From Bacteroidota bacterium (GTDB lineage Bacteria > Bacteroidota > Ignavibacteria > Kapaibacteriales > UBA2268): a stretch of DNA of 64,000 nt. Positions 38,888 to 46,833 of the stretch are shown piece by piece. Below the pieces are notes generated by a model. The model ran no database searches and was not told the origin of the DNA. It was given only the letters and a program-made list of their open reading frames with translations. The position numbers were made by a program, and so were the translations under genes. Numbering within the stretch: position 1 is the stretch's first letter; every line of letters begins with the position of its first letter. Where the stretch lies: the NCBI GenBank assembly GCA_021780815.1, contig JAJXYC010000015.1:145796-209795 (forward strand), given 5' to 3'.

Positions 38888-40294
38888 TTAAAATTGGTCA
38901 AATATTTTTTTTATTTCTTTAATTATATTCTTATTTGATTTTTCTTTCTGCTCTTTTTTTAGTTTTGCTTCTTTTTCTTTTACTTGTTCTGGTTGTTCTT
39001 GTGTCCCCTCTTCAATTTGAGATTGTTGTACATCAGATTCCTTTGTTTGGCTATCTTGCTTATCATTTATCAAACCATCTTTTTTAGTAGATTCGTTAGT
39101 AAAGACAAGAGTAGTATTATCATCATCAAAATAGTTTCTAAAACCATAAAGAGCAAGTCCAACACCAGTTGCAAAAATTGGATTTTCAACTTCCGGAGCA
39201 AGTCCTTGTGAAGAAATTTTATTAGGAATTCCCATCTTAACTGGTAATTGTAAAATTTCCATCGCTAAATCATCTATACCAGGCAATAAAGTAGTCCCTC
39301 CTGTAATTACAACTCCAGCACCAAGTTTATCTTTATAGCCCGAATTAATCAATGCAGTATTAACGAAACTGAATATTTCAGTCATCCGTGCTTGAAGCAC
39401 CATAGTTAAATCACTGCGTCTTATTTCTTTTGGACTACGACCTGCAATACCCGGAATTTGTAAAATATCATCTTTATGTAAATTATTTATATAACAATGA
39501 CCGTATTCTCTTTTAATTCGTTCGCCTTCTGATTTAACAATATTCAATACTCTTCTAACATCGTCAGTTAAAATATTACCTCCGAGAGCGATAACATCAG
39601 TATGTTTAATTATATTATCAATAAAAATAGCTATATCAGTGGTTCCCCCACCAATATCAATTAAAGCAACTCCAACTTCTTTTTCATCATCATTTAACAC
39701 AGCATAAGAGCTTGCAAGTGGCTCTAAAATTAAATCTTCAACTTCAAATCCTGCTCTTTGAACACATTTATATATATTGTCAATTGCAGTTGCCATACCT
39801 GTAACGACATGTATTTTTGCTTCCATTCTTACTCCACTCATTCCAATTGGGTCAATTACTCCATCTTGCCCGTCAATTATATATTCTTGGGGAAAAAGAT
39901 GCAATATCTTTCTTTCCAATGAAATTGGGATATGCGATGCTTCATATATTAATCTATCGACTTCTTCTTTTGTGATTTCTTTTTGAGGATGAGAGACGCT
40001 AATTATATGATGGCTTTGTGAAGATTGTATATGATCCCCGGCAATTCCAACAATTACTTTTTTTGTAGTTAAACCACTTTGCTGTTCTGCTTTTTCAACA
40101 GCTTTTTTGATTGCTTTTACGGTTCTATCAATATTAACTACTACACCACGATTTAATCCTTCGCTTTCGGCTATTCCAATTCCTAAAACTTGTATTGATT
40201 TATTTTTTATATCTGGTGCAGTTATAATTGCACAAATTTTAGTTGTTCCAATATCTAATGCTAATTTAATTGGCAAGTTTTTTGTACTTTCCAA
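38888..40294 (-). CDS. ftsA: Cell division protein FtsA
   Basis: An actin-like ATPase that tethers FtsZ to the membrane. The phosphate-1 motif is LALDIGTTKICAI, the 1C domain lies near EVDRLIYEASHIPI, phosphate-2 is VALIDIGGGTTDIAIF, and the adenosine motif is GAGVVITGGTTLLPGI. A charged linker of about 50 residues (Gln/Glu/Lys-rich) leads to a short amphipathic C-terminal helix (NIIKEIKKIFDQF), the usual membrane anchor. I choose the TTG at 40294 (468 residues) because GAGGGGGAG at 40298-40306 is one of the strongest ribosome-binding sites in the window and this start gives the usual short FtsA N-terminus. The alternative ATG at 40336 adds 14 residues, has no such site, and overlaps ftsQ by 28 bases. 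Confidence 0.95.
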   Translation of the reverse strand: MESTKNLPIKLALDIGTTKICAIITAPDIKNKSIQVLGIGIAESEGLNRGVVVNIDRTVKAIKKAVEKAEQQSGLTTKKVIVGIAGDHIQSSQSHHIISVSHPQKEITKEEVDRLIYEASHIPISLERKILHLFPQEYIIDGQDGVIDPIGMSGVRMEAKIHVVTGMATAIDNIYKCVQRAGFEVEDLILEPLASSYAVLNDDEKEVGVALIDIGGGTTDIAIFIDNIIKHTDVIALGGNILTDDVRRVLNIVKSEGERIKREYGHCYINNLHKDDILQIPGIAGRSPKEIRRSDLTMVLQARMTEIFSFVNTALINSGYKDKLGAGVVITGGTTLLPGIDDLAMEILQLPVKMGIPNKISSQGLAPEVENPIFATGVGLALYGFRNYFDDDNTTLVFTNESTKKDGLINDKQDSQTKESDVQQSQIEEGTQEQPEQVKEKEAKLKKEQKEKSNKNIIKEIKKIFDQF

Positions 40295-40297
40295 GAT

Positions 40298-40306
40298 CTC
40301 CCCCTC
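40298..40306 (-). promoter_or_regulatory. Strong ribosome-binding site selecting the TTG start of ftsA
   Basis: GAGGGGGAG lies just after the ftsQ stop and three to six bases before TTG at 40294. Most genes in this window have weak or no Shine-Dalgarno sequence, so this site is a notable argument for the TTG start. Confidence 0.7.
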
Positions 40307-40308
40307 AA

Positions 40309-41082
40309 TTAATTTGTTACAATTTGATTTGACCATCTCAAATCAATATATTCAGGCAAATTATTAGTTTTGCTCAAATAGTCATTTATAAAATATTCAA
40401 ATTTAAGAAATTTTTTCTCTATATTATCTAAATTGCCTATTCTTACTGTTATTTTTTCTAAAATTTGGAAATTTATTCCATTCTTATCTTTCCATATCTC
40501 ATCAATTTTTATATTGTTTTTAAATAAAGAACTAATTTGCATTGCAAAACTTGCTATATCCGCTAAATCTTCTTTTTGTGGTTTAGCATTAAATTTTTGT
40601 AAGTCTATATAAGGCAAAAATTTAGTGATCTGTTGATTACCTTGCGGTATTAGCTCTCCATCTTCGGTTAAATAAAGAATTTGATTATTGTTATCTTTGC
40701 TTTGTGCTACAATCTTTTTAGGTTTGAGTGAAATTATAAATTTTTCAGGGTATGTTGTTATAAAATCAACCCTACTTATGAATTGATTTTCTAAAATTAA
40801 AGTTTTAACATATTCTTGATTAACATCGTTTAAGCGATGCTTTAAAATATAAGTATAAACTTTGTCTTGAATTGTTTTAATAGGAATATATTGGTTATTA
40901 ACGATGATTATTTCTTTGATTTCACGCTTTTGGGTCCAAATATTTGATATATAGATTAAACCAATAATAAATACCAAAAAGATTGATAGAACAACCTTAT
41001 GGGCTTTATTTAGTCCAGTTGCAGGTTCTGAGACATTATTTTCAATATGTTTGGTAAATAGTTTCAAATATCCAAAACTCAA
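40309..41082 (-). CDS. ftsQ: Cell division protein FtsQ/DivIB
   Basis: A 257-residue bitopic protein. A cytoplasmic tail of about 28 residues is followed by one membrane helix (VVLSIFLVFIIGLIYISNIW, about 30-49), a POTRA domain (starting REIKEIIIVNNQYIPIKTI) and a beta domain with FLPYIDLQKF. FtsQ links early and late divisome proteins through FtsB/FtsL. Sequence identity is low for this family, so the call rests on topology, the POTRA-like region and its place directly before ftsA and ftsZ. The start is TTG at 41082; no ATG lies upstream in the frame before a stop. The peptidoglycan genes that usually precede ftsQ (such as murC, ddl) are absent. Confidence 0.85.
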   Translation of the reverse strand: MSFGYLKLFTKHIENNVSEPATGLNKAHKVVLSIFLVFIIGLIYISNIWTQKREIKEIIIVNNQYIPIKTIQDKVYTYILKHRLNDVNQEYVKTLILENQFISRVDFITTYPEKFIISLKPKKIVAQSKDNNNQILYLTEDGELIPQGNQQITKFLPYIDLQKFNAKPQKEDLADIASFAMQISSLFKNNIKIDEIWKDKNGINFQILEKITVRIGNLDNIEKKFLKFEYFINDYLSKTNNLPEYIDLRWSNQIVTN

Positions 41083-41301
41083 TTTATCAAAAATTAAAAT
41101 TCTTTATAGAACTATGTTTTCAGCTTTTGTCTTTATGGAATTTATCTAAATAAAAAAAGTATATTGCCCCCCGACACTTTACAATTTAATACAAAAAAAT
41201 CAAAAAAGCAAATTTTTACGAAAAAAATTTTTATTTTATATTAATTCAAACAATTTTAGGTTAAAAACACTATAAAAAAGTTAATTTAGTATTTAAATTA
41301 A

Positions 41302-42717
41302 ATGAAAGTAATGAAAAAGCAAAATGTTGAATTAGAAATTACGGCTCTTGCTTATGAAGGTTTTGGGATTGCAAGAAAAGATGGACTTGTATATTTTGTA
41401 AAAAATGTTGTTCCCGGTGATAAAATTAATGCTCAAATTATAAAAAAGCGTAAATCATACATAGAAGCAAAAGTAGAGCAAATTCTTCAACCATCGACAG
41501 AAAGGATTAACCCAAGATGTGAATATTTCGATGATTGTGGTGGGTGCTCTTTACAAAGCCTTAATTATGAAAATCAGTTATATTGGAAGAAAAATTTTGT
41601 TGATGAATCTCTTAAAAGAATTGGAAAAGTTAATGTAATCTCAATTGAAAATACACTTGCCGCACCTAATGAGTTCCATTATCGCAATAAAATGGAATTC
41701 TCTTTTTCTGCTAATCGTTGGCTGAATTTGAAAGAAATACAATCTAACGATGAAATTTCACAAAAGAACTTTGCTTTGGGGTTGCATACACCTAAAAATT
41801 ATGTTAAAGTTATTGATATAAATTATTGCTATATTCAGCAAGATAAAGCCAATGAAATTTTGAATATTGTTAGAAAATTAGCATTAGATGATTTGATTAA
41901 TGCCTACAATTCTACAACACATACAGGGTTTTTAAAAAATCTTACTATACGTTATAGCCTTGCAAATGATGAATTTATGATAATTTTAATTACAGACTTG
42001 CCAAACTCTGAAAAAGAAAATGATTTTTTCAATAAAATTAAAAATGAATTGGACAAATCTGCATTAAATATTGCTTCTCTAATATGGGCAATAAATAATT
42101 CCTATTCGCCTGTTGCTATTGGTGAAATAAAGGAAATTGTTGGTAAAAAAAATCTTTCTGAACAAATATTAGGAATAAATTACCGTATATCACCATTTTC
42201 ATTTTTCCAGACAAATTCAGCACAATTAAATCAATTTATTAAATTGATTATTGACATCGCAGACATCCAGAAAGAAGATTTTGTAATAGATTTGTATTGT
42301 GGAACAGGCTCAATCACATTACCAGCAGCAAAAAAATGTGAAAAAATTATTGGGTTTGAATTAGTTGAAAGTTCAATATCAGATGCAAAAGAAAACGCAA
42401 TATTAAACAATATTGAAAATGCTGAATTTTTTGCAATTGATTTGCATTCAAAAGATATTGCAACAGAATTGCATAAATATGGAGTTCCCGATATTCTTTT
42501 TATTGATCCGCCAAGAGCTGGTATGCATAAAAATTTACTTGGATATATTACAAATATATTACCGTCAAAGGTTGTATATGTAAGCTGCAATCCAACAACA
42601 CAAGCACGTGATTTGGAGACTTTAAAGGAATACTACGAAGTTGTAACTTGTGTTCCTGTTGATATGTTCCCACAAACTTACCATGTTGAATCAATTATAA
42701 AGTTAATTAAAAAATAA
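41302..42717 (+). CDS. 23S rRNA (uracil-5-)-methyltransferase, RlmD/TrmA family
   Basis: A 471-residue SAM-dependent RNA methyltransferase. An N-terminal TRAM domain occupies about 1-64. A 4Fe-4S ligand set includes C73, C79 and C82 in CEYFDDCGGC, plus a later Cys in DINYCYIQ. SAM motifs are FVIDLYCGTGSITLPAAKKC and FIDPPRAGMH, and the catalytic nucleophile lies in VYVSCNPTTQARDL. Family members make m5U in 23S rRNA (RlmC, RlmD, RlmCD) or tRNA (TrmA). The Fe-S cluster and TRAM domain favour an rRNA target, and exact site is not readable. It is the first gene of a run leading to murA and pnp. Confidence 0.92.
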   Translation: MKVMKKQNVELEITALAYEGFGIARKDGLVYFVKNVVPGDKINAQIIKKRKSYIEAKVEQILQPSTERINPRCEYFDDCGGCSLQSLNYENQLYWKKNFVDESLKRIGKVNVISIENTLAAPNEFHYRNKMEFSFSANRWLNLKEIQSNDEISQKNFALGLHTPKNYVKVIDINYCYIQQDKANEILNIVRKLALDDLINAYNSTTHTGFLKNLTIRYSLANDEFMIILITDLPNSEKENDFFNKIKNELDKSALNIASLIWAINNSYSPVAIGEIKEIVGKKNLSEQILGINYRISPFSFFQTNSAQLNQFIKLIIDIADIQKEDFVIDLYCGTGSITLPAAKKCEKIIGFELVESSISDAKENAILNNIENAEFFAIDLHSKDIATELHKYGVPDILFIDPPRAGMHKNLLGYITNILPSKVVYVSCNPTTQARDLETLKEYYEVVTCVPVDMFPQTYHVESIIKLIKK

Positions 42718-42761
42718 TTCGTAATTTTATATTTTGTATCAATTAACAGTTATAATAAAAG

Positions 42762-42809
42762 AAGAATTTAAGAAATAAACAAACAAAGAATTTAAGAAAT
42801 AAACAAACA
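42762..42809. repeat. Perfect 24-bp tandem duplication just before murA
   Basis: Two identical 24-base units at 42762-42785 and 42786-42809, purine-rich on the plus strand, end nine bases before the murA ATG. The unit includes the AAGAAAT stretch that would form the murA translation-initiation region, so the leader may have been lengthened by slippage. Confidence 0.9.
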
Positions 42810-42818
42810 AATAAATTA

Positions 42819-44081
42819 ATGGATAAATTAGTAATAGAAGGTGGAAAAAGATTAACAGGAACAATCAAGATATCGGGTTCAAAAAATGGAGCATTAGCAA
42901 TAATTCCAGCAATGATTTTGGCACCGGGAATCTATCATTTAAGTAATACACCAAATTTAAGAGATATATGGACGATGTCCCAATTAATGAATTCGCTTGG
43001 GGCATTTTGTGAATTAAATGAAAATGAATTATTTGTAGATACGAGAAGTATAAATAATTATGAAGCACCTTATGAATTAGTTAAAAAGATGCGGGCATCG
43101 TTTTATGTCCTTGGACCATTGCTCGCAAGATTTGGTGAAGCAAAAGTATCGTTGCCGGGTGGTTGTGCTTGGGGACCACGCCCTGTTGATTTGCATTTAA
43201 AAGCAATGGAAAGACTTGGTGCAGATATTCAAATTGAGCACGGATTTGTTTTTGCAAAAGCTGATAAATTAAAAGGGACAAAATTTAATTTTGATATTTC
43301 AAGTGTGGGTGCTACGGGAAATATGTTGATGGCAGCGGTTCTTGCGAAAGGGAATACCTTACTTACAAATGCTTCGATTGAACCAGAAATAACTGCACTC
43401 GCACGCTTTTTAGTAAAAATGGGGGCAAAAATTGATGGCATTGGAACGACTGTCCTTGAAGTTGAAGGGGTTGATTCTCTAACTCCCGTTGATGAAACAT
43501 CTGTTCCTGACAGAATTGAAGCAGGGACTTTTTTAATTGCTGCTGCGATGACAAAAGGTGAAATTGAAATTCTTGACGTTAATCCTTATCATCTTTCAAG
43601 TGTTTTAACTAAACTTGAAGAAAGTGGTTGTGAAATTGATGTTACAGGAAATAAAATTTGGCTTAAAATGGACGATGACCCAAAGCCAGTTGATTATATT
43701 ACAGGGGTTTATCCCGCATTGCCAACAGATTTGCAGGCTCAATGGGTTGCTTATATGCTTGCCGCAAAAGGTACTTCTAAAATTACGGATTTAATTTATC
43801 CTGATAGATTTAAGCATATCCCTGAATTACAAAGATTAGGCGCCGATATTCAACTAATCGATAATTCTGCCGTTGTTCAGGGCGGAAAAAAATTAACAGG
43901 GGCATCTCTTATGTCTTCCGATTTGCGAGGAAGTGCGGCATTAGTTCTTGCTGGTTTAATTTCGGAAGGCAAAACAGACGTTCTAAGAATTTATCATCTT
44001 GATAGAGGTTACGAGCAAATTGAAAATAAATTTTCTTGCCTTGGTGCTTCAATCAAAAGGATTAAAACTGAATTAGTATAA
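42819..44081 (+). CDS. murA: UDP-N-acetylglucosamine 1-carboxyvinyltransferase MurA
   Basis: A 420-residue enzyme that transfers enolpyruvate from PEP to UDP-GlcNAc, the first committed step of peptidoglycan synthesis. KISGSKNGALAIIPA holds the conserved Lys22-Asn23. SLPGGCAWGPRPVDLHL holds the catalytic Cys116, the residue alkylated by fosfomycin, so an intrinsically resistant Asp variant is not present. VGATGNMLMAAVLAKG and SDLRGSAALVLAGL are further EPT-family motifs. It is followed after 18 bases by a DoxX/MauE-like gene and preceded by a 24-bp tandem duplication. Confidence 0.97.
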   Translation: MDKLVIEGGKRLTGTIKISGSKNGALAIIPAMILAPGIYHLSNTPNLRDIWTMSQLMNSLGAFCELNENELFVDTRSINNYEAPYELVKKMRASFYVLGPLLARFGEAKVSLPGGCAWGPRPVDLHLKAMERLGADIQIEHGFVFAKADKLKGTKFNFDISSVGATGNMLMAAVLAKGNTLLTNASIEPEITALARFLVKMGAKIDGIGTTVLEVEGVDSLTPVDETSVPDRIEAGTFLIAAAMTKGEIEILDVNPYHLSSVLTKLEESGCEIDVTGNKIWLKMDDDPKPVDYITGVYPALPTDLQAQWVAYMLAAKGTSKITDLIYPDRFKHIPELQRLGADIQLIDNSAVVQGGKKLTGASLMSSDLRGSAALVLAGLISEGKTDVLRIYHLDRGYEQIENKFSCLGASIKRIKTELV

Positions 44082-44099
44082 AAGTAAAGAGATTTATTT

Positions 44100-44555
44100 A
44101 TGGCAAATAATTCTTTAATAAACAGAACAATAAATAATACTTTTATCATTATTTTTGCTCGAATTGTTGTTGGGCTAATGTTTATTGTGGTAGGCATTGG
44201 TAAAATAAATAATGCTGCCGAATTTGCGGAAGAAATCAGAAATTATTTAATTCTTCCTGAATTTTTATTAAATATTGCGGCAATTTCAATTTCTTGGATT
44301 GAACTTTTTGTTGGAATTTTTATTTTATTTGGGATAAAAATAAAATCAAGCTCGTTGCTCGTTGCTTTTATGTTGATAGTTTTTACAACAGGTGTAATTA
44401 TTGCAATGATGAAAGGGTTAAATATCAATTGTGGCTGTTATGCACAAATTGCATCGCAAAAGGTAGGGTTTCCAAAAGTATTTGAAAACATCGGATTATT
44501 TATTTTAACACTAATTTTACTATTTAGTAATAATAATCGTTTAACAATAACTTGA
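44100..44555 (+). CDS. DoxX/MauE family membrane protein
   Basis: A 151-residue protein with four predicted helices. FARIVVGLMFIVVGIGKINN is the characteristic first segment, and ISWIELFVGIFILFG and the NINCGCYAQ motif near residue 112 follow. The paired cysteines resemble MauE-type proteins, which support disulphide or quinone redox chemistry of partner proteins; DoxX relatives act in similar electron transfer. No mau genes are nearby, so a specific role is not implied. It lies between murA (18 bases) and pnp (69 bases). Confidence 0.82.
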   Translation: MANNSLINRTINNTFIIIFARIVVGLMFIVVGIGKINNAAEFAEEIRNYLILPEFLLNIAAISISWIELFVGIFILFGIKIKSSSLLVAFMLIVFTTGVIIAMMKGLNINCGCYAQIASQKVGFPKVFENIGLFILTLILLFSNNNRLTIT

Positions 44556-44624
44556 TAACTTAATAAATTTTAAGTAAATATAAGTAAATAAAAATAATAA
44601 GGGAAATATAAAATATAAAGGAAT

Positions 44625-46805
44625 ATGGAACAAAAATTAGTAAAGATTGATTTTTACGGTAAAGAATATTCAATTGAAACAGGAAGATTTGCTAAATTTT
44701 CGAATGGAGCAGTTATGGTACGTTGTGGAGATACAATGGTCCTTGTAACTGCAGTAGCAAGTAATACAGAAAAGCCTGATATTGATTTTTTACCACTTTC
44801 AGTTGAATATAGGGAAAAATATTCAGCAGTAGGGAAAATTCCCGGCGGCTTTTTGAAAAGAGAAGGCAGACCAACAGACAACGAAGTTTTAAATGCAAGA
44901 TTAATAGATAGACCAATAAGGCCAATGATACCAAAGACTTGGAGATACGAAACGCAAATTGTAGCACAAGTTTTTTCTGCTGAACCCGATGTTGCACCCG
45001 ATACATTAGCCGCTGTTGGAGCATCTGCTGCATTAATGATTTCTGATATTCCATTTAGTGGACCAATTAGTGAAATTAGAGTTGGGAGATTGGAAGGTGA
45101 ATTTATTGCAAATCCTTCATCTGAACTTGTTAAAAAATGCGATATTGATATTACTATTGCTGGAACTGATACTGATATTACTATGGTGGAAGGCGAAAGC
45201 AAAGAAATTAGTGAAGAAGATTTTTTAGCTGCACTAAATTTTGGACATCAAAAAATTAAAGAATTAAATGCTTTACAGATGCAATTAGTTGAACAATGCG
45301 AGATAAAAAAACGTGAAATTACAACTGGCGAAATTCCAGAAGAAGTTATTGATTTAGTTAAGAACGAAATTAAAGATGAATTAGAAGAATTTGTTCATAA
45401 AGTTACATCAAAAGCTGAAAGGAGCGAAACAAGACATAATTTAGTCGTAAAAGCACAAGAAAAAGCCACAGAAACTTTTGGTGAAAACGAAAATTATGCA
45501 GCCAAACTTGAAAAATGGGTATCTGAAATTGTTAATGACTATGAAAAGAAGCAGATGCGTAAAATGATTATAACTGAAAAAAGGAGATTAGACGGAAGAG
45601 GATTAGAAAACATACGTCCAATCACTTGTGAAATTGGCTTATTACCTCGCTCACACGGTTCTGCTTTATTTACAAGAGGAGAAACACAAAGCTTATGCTC
45701 TGTAACACTTGGAACAACCAAAGATTCACAAATTATAGATGGTTTAGACCCTGTTTATCAACAAAGATTTATTTTGCATTACAACTTTCCACCATTTAGT
45801 ACTGGCGAAGTTGGTCGCCTTGCTACAAGTCGTCGTGAAATTGGTCATGGTCATTTAGCTTGGCGTGCTTTGAAGGAAATGCTACCAAGTGAAGAAGATT
45901 TTCCTTATGCTATTAGGGTTACTTCTGATATTTTAGAATCAAATGGTTCTTCGTCTATGGCGACGGTTTGTTCTGGTAGCTTAGGTTTATTTGATGCTGG
46001 TGTTCCGATGAAAAAGCCTGTTGCAGGAATTGCTATGGGACTTATCAAAGAAGAAGAGCAAATTGCTGTTTTAAGCGATATACTGGGCGACGAAGACCAT
46101 CTTGGAGATATGGACTTTAAAGTTACTGGAACACAAGATGGAATTACTGCTTGCCAAATGGATATTAAAATCCAAGGAATTTCCATTGAGATTATGAGAC
46201 AAGCATTAGAGCAAGCTAAAACCGGACGTTTGCATATTTTGAACATTATGAACGAGACAATTAAACGACCTCGTGAAGAACTTTCTGAATTTGCTCCACG
46301 TTTTTATAAAATTAAAATACCTACTGATACTATTGGCCTAGTTATTGGAACAGGCGGAGAAACTATTCGTTCTATCACTACTCAAACTCAAACAGAAATT
46401 GTTATTGAACAAGATGGGACTGTTATTATTTCTTCTCCTAATTTTGATTCTGCTCAACAAGCCAAAGAAATTATTGAAAAATTAGTACGTAAACCACAAG
46501 TTGGTGAAATTTATTTAGCAGAAGTTAAAGAAATTAGACCGAATTTAGGGGCAATTGTTGAGTTTCTTCCGAAGCAACAAGGTCTTCTACATATTTCTCA
46601 AATTTCCAAAGATAGAGTTTCTGATGTTTCGGAATATTTAAAAGTAGGAGATAAACTGGAATTAAAATTGATTGAAATTACAAGTGACGGTAAATATAGG
46701 TTGAGTTTGAAAGCAATGGATCCAAATTATGTGGAAAAACCAACCGATAGCCATCCAAAAAGTAATTTTGACAAGAACAAGCATCAGAATTTTAATAAAA
46801 GATAA
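44625..46805 (+). CDS. pnp: Polyribonucleotide nucleotidyltransferase (PNPase)
   Basis: A 726-residue phosphorolytic 3'-5' exoribonuclease. It has two RNase PH domains (about 1-225 and 310-545) joined by a helical domain, then a KH domain (IPTDTIGLVIGTGGETIRSI) and an S1 domain (AEVKEIRPNLGAIVEFLPKQ). The second PH domain carries RFILHYNFPPFSTGEVG and the metal-binding segment SDILGDEDHLGDMDFKVTGT. A charged tail follows. PNPase degrades mRNA and can add tails, usually as a trimer with RNase E or helicases. AAAGGA precedes the ATG. The rpsO gene often found upstream is absent. A T9SS cargo gene follows after 28 bases. Confidence 0.97.
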   Translation: MEQKLVKIDFYGKEYSIETGRFAKFSNGAVMVRCGDTMVLVTAVASNTEKPDIDFLPLSVEYREKYSAVGKIPGGFLKREGRPTDNEVLNARLIDRPIRPMIPKTWRYETQIVAQVFSAEPDVAPDTLAAVGASAALMISDIPFSGPISEIRVGRLEGEFIANPSSELVKKCDIDITIAGTDTDITMVEGESKEISEEDFLAALNFGHQKIKELNALQMQLVEQCEIKKREITTGEIPEEVIDLVKNEIKDELEEFVHKVTSKAERSETRHNLVVKAQEKATETFGENENYAAKLEKWVSEIVNDYEKKQMRKMIITEKRRLDGRGLENIRPITCEIGLLPRSHGSALFTRGETQSLCSVTLGTTKDSQIIDGLDPVYQQRFILHYNFPPFSTGEVGRLATSRREIGHGHLAWRALKEMLPSEEDFPYAIRVTSDILESNGSSSMATVCSGSLGLFDAGVPMKKPVAGIAMGLIKEEEQIAVLSDILGDEDHLGDMDFKVTGTQDGITACQMDIKIQGISIEIMRQALEQAKTGRLHILNIMNETIKRPREELSEFAPRFYKIKIPTDTIGLVIGTGGETIRSITTQTQTEIVIEQDGTVIISSPNFDSAQQAKEIIEKLVRKPQVGEIYLAEVKEIRPNLGAIVEFLPKQQGLLHISQISKDRVSDVSEYLKVGDKLELKLIEITSDGKYRLSLKAMDPNYVEKPTDSHPKSNFDKNKHQNFNKR

Positions 46806-46833
46806 GTTATTTATTTAATTTAAAGGTTGTTGT

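Noticed and set aside
44654..45202. 182-codon minus-strand frame inside pnp
   Set aside because: It lies wholly within the RNase PH domain of pnp, which is certain. The Ser/Ile/Pro-rich composition is that of an antisense shadow.
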